From contig NZ_CP108529.1 of the NCBI RefSeq assembly GCF_036002945.1, forward strand, positions 5,327,001 to 5,391,000: 64,000 nucleotides of DNA. Reading direction: 5' to 3'. This document shows positions 59,410 through 64,000 of the stretch, one piece after another. The translations under genes were made by a program, and so were the position numbers. This DNA is from Streptomyces sp. NBC_01224. Lineage in GTDB: Bacteria; Actinomycetota; Actinomycetes; Streptomycetales; Streptomycetaceae. The notes under the pieces were generated by a model. The model was not told the origin of the DNA. It worked only from the letters and a program-made list of their open reading frames with translations, and did not search any database. Each line of letters starts with the position of its first letter. The stretch's first letter is position 1.

Positions 59410-59903
59410 GGGGATCCGCGTGCTGATCCGACAAGCCGGAAGACAGGGAGGCCGCGCCGAGTGGGCCGACGCGCCGGCCTGGCCCGCCACCGCCGCTCCC
59501 GGAGCTCGCCGCCGACAAGAACTTGGCCACCGGTCGGGCGCTCGACCCGCGCCGCTCCACCCCTACCACCGCCCGCGGCACGGCCGAACCACTGCATGGG
59601 CCGATCGCACCGGGCCCCTGCTGTCTGCGTGTGGGTGCGGACGGTGGTGGGGCGTCAACTGAGGGACACCGCCTTTTCGTTGGCTTCCGTCTGCCGGTGT
59701 GGGCGGTCGCGAGGAGCGGCAGCCCGGTCGGCGTGGTGCGCAACGAGGTCGGCATCGTCACCCACCCCGGCGGATGCCGGAACGCGGCAACCGTGTTCAC
59801 CCGCTCTTGCCCGGGCGCCGACGACACAGCGATCGGCCGCGCCGTCGGCGCTGAGGCCGCCTGTGCCATCGCCGCGCTGCGGGCCGGGGCGTCCACGGCG
59901 TGA
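59410..59903 (+). pseudogene. Degraded class A beta-lactamase-like serine hydrolase
   Basis: Pieces of one protein occur in shifted frames: IRVLIRQAG near 59415, ELAADKNLATGRALDPR at 59503-59553, WADRTGPLLSACGCGRWWGV in another frame near 59600, and WAVARSGSPVGVVRNEVGIV then THPGG...FTRSCPGADD to the stop at 59903. The last part corresponds to the Lys-Thr/Ser-Gly strand (here Arg-Ser-Gly) and C-terminal helix of class A enzymes. At least two frameshifts and loss of the SxxK region make it inactive. The flanks 59251-59409 and 59904-60097 show no other gene. Confidence 0.6.
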
Positions 59904-60097
59904 CGGCCAGCAGGTGGCCGATCGGCCACCCACCCTGACCGGTGAACGACAAGGAGCAGGACTCCAGCAGGAGGTCGGTGCGTCGCCGTACGCCACGAGT
60001 TGGATCACGGGCCCATCCCTGAGCCGTACGAGGTACGAGTGGGCCGGAACAGAGACTGGAGGCGATCCGAGACACTGATTCTGTACAGAGGACTGGC

Positions 60098-61630
60098 ATG
60101 GCTCTACGAGGCGGACGAACGATTTCCGTGCTGACGGTCGGCGCGGTGACGGCCGTGACGGCAGCGCTCACCCCCGTGACGGCGTTCGCGGCGGGGGATC
60201 CGCTCCAGCAGTATGCGCAGCAGAAACTCCGTTGGGAGCGCTGCGATACGGGCGGGCCGGCGGAGTTCGAGTGCGCGAAGATCAAGGTGCCGCTGGACTA
60301 CAGCGACCCCGGGGGCCGGAAGATCGACCTCGCGATATCGCGGATCAAGGCGGGCAGCGCGAAGGAGCGGCACGGCGTGCTGCTGATGAATCCCGGGGGT
60401 CCGGGCGTTCCGGGGCTGACCATGCCCACGGAGATGGAGCCGCTGCTGACGGCGGAGGTACGAGAGCGGTTCGACCTGATCGGTTTCGACCCGCGAGGCG
60501 TCGGGCAGAGCTCGCCGATCGGCTGCGACCTGACGGGCGACGAACAGACCTTCCAGCACCCCTACACCGCAAGGACGTTCGCGAAGGACGTGGCCCGGGC
60601 CCGGACGGTGGCCGACAAGTGCTGGGCCAAGGCGGGGGACGTGCTGCCGCACCTCACCACCCGCAACACGGCACGGGACATGGACGTCGTCCGGGCGGCA
60701 CTGGGAGAGAGGAAGATCTCCTACTTCGGGTACTCGTACGGCACGTACCTGGGCGCCGTCTACACGCAGATGTTCCCCCGGCATTCGGACCGGTTCGTGC
60801 TCGACAGCGCGCTCGATCCGACGCTCGCGTGGCGAGGGATGTTCCGGGGATGGTCGGCGGGGGCCGAACTCGCCTTCACCCGGTGGACCGAGTGGGCCGC
60901 CGCGCGCAACGCCACGTACGGGCTGGGCCCGACTCCGGCGGAGGTCCGGAAGACGTACGGGGAGCTCATCGCCCGCGCCGACCGCACGCCCGTCCCGACG
61001 ACGGGCGGGACCCTCAGCGGCGGCGCCATCCGTTCCGAGTACGGTGCGTTCGTCCACGTCGCGACCGTCACCCCGTGGATCGTCGCGTTGAAGGCCGCGG
61101 CTGCGGGCGGACCGCCCGCGCCGGCCACGCCGACCGCGTCGGCGGTGCCCGACTCCGTCCCGGTCCGGTCCGCCGACGCGGGGGCGGGGGCGTTCGGTGC
61201 GGACGTTCCGGCGGACAACCAGTCCGCCGCCGTGTGGGCCGTCTTCTGCGGCGACACCCGCAGCTGGCCGCGCAACCCCGAGCGGTACCGCCGGGACGCG
61301 ATGCGAGACCGAGCCAAGTACCCGCTGGCCGGCGACCTGGGGGCCAACATTCAGCCGTGCGCGTTCTGGAAGTCGGCGGGAAGCGAGCCGGCCACCGTGG
61401 TGAGCAACGACGTCAACGCGCTGATCGTGCAGAACCAGTGGGACCCGCAGGCGACGCTGGCCATGGCGCAGGGCATGCGGCGGGCGCTGCACGGTGCGCG
61501 GATGGTCACGGTGGCCGGCGGTGAGGGCCACGGCGTGGTGGTGGCCGGCCCGTCCTGTGCGGACGCCGGCGTCACGCGGTACTTGACCACGGGCCAGCTG
61601 CCCGCGAAGGACCTGACCTGCGGCGGCTAG
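60098..61630 (+). CDS. Secreted tripeptidyl aminopeptidase-type alpha/beta hydrolase
   Basis: The 510-residue product has a signal peptide ending near ALTPVTAFAAG, then the S33 family features WERCDTGGPAEFECAKIKVP, GVLLMNPGGPGVPGL, FDLIGFDPRGVGQSS and the nucleophile GYSYGTYLG. The C-terminal part has VQNQWDPQATLA and His in GGEGHGVV. Streptomyces tripeptidyl and prolyl aminopeptidases of this family digest peptides outside the cell. ATG 60098 follows GAGGACTGGC. Its TAG stop contains the TA target of the IS630 element. Confidence 0.9.
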   Translation: MALRGGRTISVLTVGAVTAVTAALTPVTAFAAGDPLQQYAQQKLRWERCDTGGPAEFECAKIKVPLDYSDPGGRKIDLAISRIKAGSAKERHGVLLMNPGGPGVPGLTMPTEMEPLLTAEVRERFDLIGFDPRGVGQSSPIGCDLTGDEQTFQHPYTARTFAKDVARARTVADKCWAKAGDVLPHLTTRNTARDMDVVRAALGERKISYFGYSYGTYLGAVYTQMFPRHSDRFVLDSALDPTLAWRGMFRGWSAGAELAFTRWTEWAAARNATYGLGPTPAEVRKTYGELIARADRTPVPTTGGTLSGGAIRSEYGAFVHVATVTPWIVALKAAAAGGPPAPATPTASAVPDSVPVRSADAGAGAFGADVPADNQSAAVWAVFCGDTRSWPRNPERYRRDAMRDRAKYPLAGDLGANIQPCAFWKSAGSEPATVVSNDVNALIVQNQWDPQATLAMAQGMRRALHGARMVTVAGGEGHGVVVAGPSCADAGVTRYLTTGQLPAKDLTCGG

Positions 61631-62748
61631 TGTCCTGCGCCGGAGATCCGTCGGCAGAAGCGGGCGAGGGAGTCGAGGATCTCCTCGGCCGTCTTGGTCC
61701 AGATGAACGGTGTTGGGTTTTCGTTCCACTCCTTTACCCACGCACGGATGTCGGCTTCCAGGGAACGCACGCTTTTGTGGGAGCCGCGGCGGATCTTCTG
61801 GTCGGCGAGGAAGCCGAACCACCTCTCCACCTGGTTGATCCAGGACGAACTGGTAGGGGTGAAGTGCAGGTGGAATCGGGGGTGTTTGGCCAGCCATGCC
61901 TTGATGGCGGGCGTCTTGTGGGTGCCGTAGTTATCGCAGATCAGGTGGACCTGGAGGTGCCCGGGAACCTCCTTTTCGATCTTGATGAGGAACTTCTTGA
62001 ACTCCGCTGCCCGGTGCCGACGGTGCAGCGAGGTGATGACTTCGCCGGTCGCGACGTCGAAGGCCGCGAAGAGGGTGGTCAGACCGTTGCGGACGTAGTC
62101 GTGGGTGCGACGCTCGGGCATGCCCGGCATCATCGGCAGCACCGGCTGAGACCGGTCCAGCGCCTGGATCTGCGACTTCTCGTCCACCGACAGCACCACC
62201 GCCCCTTCGGGCGGATTGAAGTACAGCCCGACCACGTCGTAGACCTTCTCCACGAACAAGGGGTCCGCCGACAGTTTGAAGGTGTCCGTCAGATGAGGCT
62301 TGAGATGGAACTTGCGCCAGATTCGGCCCACGGTCGACTTCGACAGCCCGCTGCGGTCGGCCATCGACTTGCGCGACCAGTGCGTGGCGTTCTTCGGCAT
62401 CTCCTCCAACGTGCTGACCACGACGGCCTCCACCTGGTCGACGCTGATGGTGGGCGGTCGACCCGGCCGGGGCTCGTCCATCAACCCGTCCAGCCGGGCG
62501 GCCAGGAACCGCCGACGCCACTTGCGGACCGTATCCGCCGCTACCCGAAGATCCCGCGCCACCACAACAATCGGCGGAACGTCAGGGCCTGCACACGCCA
62601 GCACGATCCGCGCCCGTAACGCCACCGCCTGCGCAGACGTCGCCCGCCGGGCCCAACGCTCCAGCACCGCACGCTCGTCAACGGACAACAACAACGGTTC
62701 CAGCTTCGGACCACGACGCGGTGCGGGCACACCCGCAGAAACACTCAT
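61627..62748 (-). CDS. IS630-family transposase
   Basis: The 373-residue protein has an N-terminal helix-turn-helix part (VVARDLRVAADTVRKWRRRF, PGRPPTISVDQVEAVVVST, KSTVGRIWRKFHLKPH) and a DDE catalytic domain with Asp189 in VLSVDEK, Asp272 in LICDNYGTHK and Glu308 in SSWINQVERWFG. All three catalytic acids are present. Its stop codon TAG is completed by the target TA and one host base outside the element. Confidence 0.95.
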   Translation of the reverse strand: MSVSAGVPAPRRGPKLEPLLLSVDERAVLERWARRATSAQAVALRARIVLACAGPDVPPIVVVARDLRVAADTVRKWRRRFLAARLDGLMDEPRPGRPPTISVDQVEAVVVSTLEEMPKNATHWSRKSMADRSGLSKSTVGRIWRKFHLKPHLTDTFKLSADPLFVEKVYDVVGLYFNPPEGAVVLSVDEKSQIQALDRSQPVLPMMPGMPERRTHDYVRNGLTTLFAAFDVATGEVITSLHRRHRAAEFKKFLIKIEKEVPGHLQVHLICDNYGTHKTPAIKAWLAKHPRFHLHFTPTSSSWINQVERWFGFLADQKIRRGSHKSVRSLEADIRAWVKEWNENPTPFIWTKTAEEILDSLARFCRRISGAGH

Positions 62749-62783
62749 ACAGGAACTAACGATGGATCTCCGGTGCAGGACAC
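61630..62783. mobile_element. IS630-family insertion sequence, complete
   Basis: Terminal inverted repeats of 24 bp lie at 61630-61653 and 62760-62783 and agree at 22 positions; the outer ends read GTGTCCTGC. The element is flanked by TA at 61628-61629 and 62784-62785, the duplicated target of the IS630/Tc1 group. It contains one intact transposase gene on the minus strand. Both repeats and gene are complete, so it may still be mobile. Confidence 0.93.
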
Positions 62784-62849
62784 TAGTGCCGTGACCGCAT
62801 TGGTTCGCCGGGTTGGTCAGGCTGCGATCTTGAGAGGGCGTCCGCCCCA

Positions 62850-62997
62850 GCGGATGCCCGTCGAACGCTGCATCAACAAGCTCAAGCAGTGGCGCGACCA
62901 GGCTTGCTACTCGCTGAGCATGCTGGCATTTCTACGAGACTTCGATGCTCTGCGGGACAGGTGCGCGAGCAGCCGACCCGCGCCGACGGCCACGTAG
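62850..62997 (+). pseudogene. Remnant of an IS5-type transposase 3' end
   Basis: The frame reads RGRPPQRMPVERCINKLKQW then RDQACYSLSMLAFLRDFDAL. The VERCINKLKQWR motif is the end of the DDE domain (third catalytic Glu region) in IS5/IS112-like transposases. Frame and homology are lost on both sides. It overlaps the 3' end of the membrane protein gene on the other strand. Confidence 0.65.
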
Positions 62998-63302
62998 AGC
63001 ACGACCAGAACCCCGAGTCCGAGGTCGAGCCAGTCATAGGCCGCGCCCCTGAAGAACGAGGCCCACGCCCTGGCCCCCGCGACGGATCCGGCAACCACCA
63101 GCAGCACCGACGCCACCGCGTACAGCGCCTTCGCGGCCCCGGGCCAACGCTCTTTGAGTAGTTCACCACCCGCACCGAGTACGACCAGCGCGGCGAAGGC
63201 ATCGTGCGGCTCCAGACGCCCCGTCCCGATCGCGTCCACGATGTTGATCAGAGCGCCGATCGACCCGACGACCAGGACACCTTGGGATATACGGCGGCTC
63301 AT
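62907..63302 (-). CDS. Small polytopic membrane protein, unknown function
   Basis: The 131-residue product has about four hydrophobic helices (ISQGVLVVGSIGALINIVDA, AFAALVVLGAGGELL, ALYAVASVLLVVAGSVAGAR, LGLGVLVVLYVAVGAGRLLA). ATG 63302 follows GAGGGTTG. The C-terminal 15 residues (SRRASKSRRNASMLSE) overlap the IS5-type remnant, so the original end may have been replaced by insertion DNA. No family is recognised. Confidence 0.65.
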   Translation of the reverse strand: MSRRISQGVLVVGSIGALINIVDAIGTGRLEPHDAFAALVVLGAGGELLKERWPGAAKALYAVASVLLVVAGSVAGARAWASFFRGAAYDWLDLGLGVLVVLYVAVGAGRLLAHLSRRASKSRRNASMLSE

Positions 63303-63517
63303 CAACCCTCGCCCTGCGGCCAAACTTCGTTGGCAATGAATCAATCTTCGCTGTCGCAGGTTAGTGACACCCGCGCCCGCCCAGGGGTTCGGGTGTCACG
63401 GCCCCCGTGACGGTGTCAGGTGTCATGCGGATGTCAGAGCCGTTCCCTGGGCCGACCGCCGGGCCGTCTGTGGGCCGTCCGCGGGCGGCCGATGGGCACC
63501 GATGATGGCCGACAATC

Positions 63518-63554
63518 ACCGAGAGGCCGCAGTCGACGACTGCGGCCTCTCGGT
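63518..63554 (-). terminator. Hairpin terminator after pmt
   Basis: ACCGAGAGGCCGCAGT (63518-63533) pairs with ACTGCGGCCTCTCGGT (63539-63554) over CGACG, 16 bp without mismatch. It is 13 bp past the pmt stop. Confidence 0.85.
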
Positions 63555-63566
63555 GCTCCTGCCCAG

Positions 63567-64000
63567 CTAGATCCAGGTGTCCAGCCACATCCGGTCGCGC
63601 CACGAACCGTCGGGGATCGGCGTGCCCGTGTAGATCGGCCAGAAATAAATGAAATTCCAGATGATCAGCAACACCAGTACGCCCGCCGCGATCGCCCCCA
63701 GCGTCCGCCGCCGTTCCCCCGCCGGATCGCCGGTCACCGGGCCGAGTTCCCGTTCGGCCCCGGTCCCGGCCGCCGGACCCAGCATCGCGCCGATCATCAT
63801 CGTGACCGCCAGACACAGGAACGGCACGAACACGACCGCGTAGAAGAGGAAGATCGTGCGCTCCTGGTAGAAGAACCAGGGCAGCCAGCCCGCCGCCACA
63901 CCGCAGGCGATCGCCCCCGCCCGCCAGTCGCGCCGGAAGAACCAGCGCCACAGCACGTACACCAGGGCGAAGCACGCCGCCCACCACAGCAGCGGCGTCC
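63567..64000 (-). CDS. pmt: Protein O-mannosyltransferase (PMT), 5' part outside window
   Basis: PMT enzymes move mannose from polyprenyl-phosphate-mannose to secreted proteins in actinomycetes; in Streptomyces they also provide a phage receptor. The visible 144 codons are the C-terminal membrane part: RDWRAGAIACGVAAGWLPWF, FYQERTIFLFYAVVFVPFLC and the end IYTGTPIPDGSWRDRMWLDT then WI. The QERTIFxFY motif is highly conserved in bacterial PMTs. The frame runs off the right edge. Its last 28 codons have a diverged second copy at 59167-59250. Confidence 0.9.
   Translation of the reverse strand, partial: TPLLWWAACFALVYVLWRWFFRRDWRAGAIACGVAAGWLPWFFYQERTIFLFYAVVFVPFLCLAVTMMIGAMLGPAAGTGAERELGPVTGDPAGERRRTLGAIAAGVLVLLIIWNFIYFWPIYTGTPIPDGSWRDRMWLDTWI

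Overview
The window is a chromosomal stretch of a Streptomyces-type actinomycete. The evidence is GC-rich DNA with strong G/C bias at third codon positions, many GTG/TTG starts, ATGA-type gene overlaps, an SsgA-like sporulation protein, SepX, a tricorn protease, XRE/DUF397 pairs and a Streptomyces-style Rex operator. Most of it is ordinary core chromosome. There is one clear redox island at the left end and several decayed or acquired patches towards the right.

1-9.5 kb: after the tail of an LtrA-like membrane protein lies a hypoxia-type island. It holds pyruvate formate-lyase (pflB), its radical-SAM activase (pflA, with an unusual N-terminal Asn/Asp/Ile/Gly repeat), a NarI-like membrane protein with a C-terminal zinc ribbon, a molybdopterin oxidoreductase, a four-cluster ferredoxin, a Tat-type Rieske protein and two small proteins. 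The region upstream of pflB carries a Rex-type operator and two DosR/OsdR-like boxes. Formate made by PflB may be oxidised by the downstream complex, but its molybdenum-site motif (Cys-Met) looks more like the nitrate reductase clade, so the substrate is open.

9.6-24.3 kb: a SAF/CpaB-like protein, MTA phosphorylase (mtnP), an FmdB zinc-ribbon protein behind a CIRCE-like element, an MFS exporter, a K+/H+ antiporter that probably starts at CTG, a penicillin acylase-family enzyme, 5-formyl-THF cyclo-ligase, then galU, moeA/glp, moaC, mogA, rimJ-like and sepX (glpR), followed by tRNA-Ala(CGC). The moeA-sepX neighbourhood matches the actinobacterial Glp/GlpR cell-division pair.

24.3-45.5 kb: mixed regulators and enzymes. 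They include an ArsR-type regulator behind an array of dyads, a DUF574-type methyltransferase, serine hydrolases, xthA, and a MerR / Baeyer-Villiger monooxygenase / hydrolase / SDR cluster. Further on are a secreted protein, a decayed XRE-DUF397 pair, a threonine dehydratase-like enzyme, a frameshifted substrate-binding-protein pseudogene, a MarR/hydrolase divergon, a tricorn protease, and a TetR-MMPL exporter pair.

45.5-59 kb: an SsgA-like protein, an ECF metal transporter (fused CbiM-CbiN, CbiQ, CbiO) behind a Nur-like box, a serine hydrolase-SDR pair, a two-domain Lrp regulator with an MFS exporter, an intact XRE-DUF397 pair, a DMT exporter with YbaK, and an MecA_N-type penicillin-binding protein behind a 22-bp perfect palindrome.

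59-64 kb: a patchwork. It has an 84-bp second copy of the 3' end of the protein mannosyltransferase gene that lies at the right edge, a degraded class A beta-lactamase-like gene, a secreted tripeptidyl aminopeptidase-type hydrolase, an intact IS630 element inserted exactly at that gene's stop codon, an IS5-type remnant, a small membrane protein and the 3' part of pmt.
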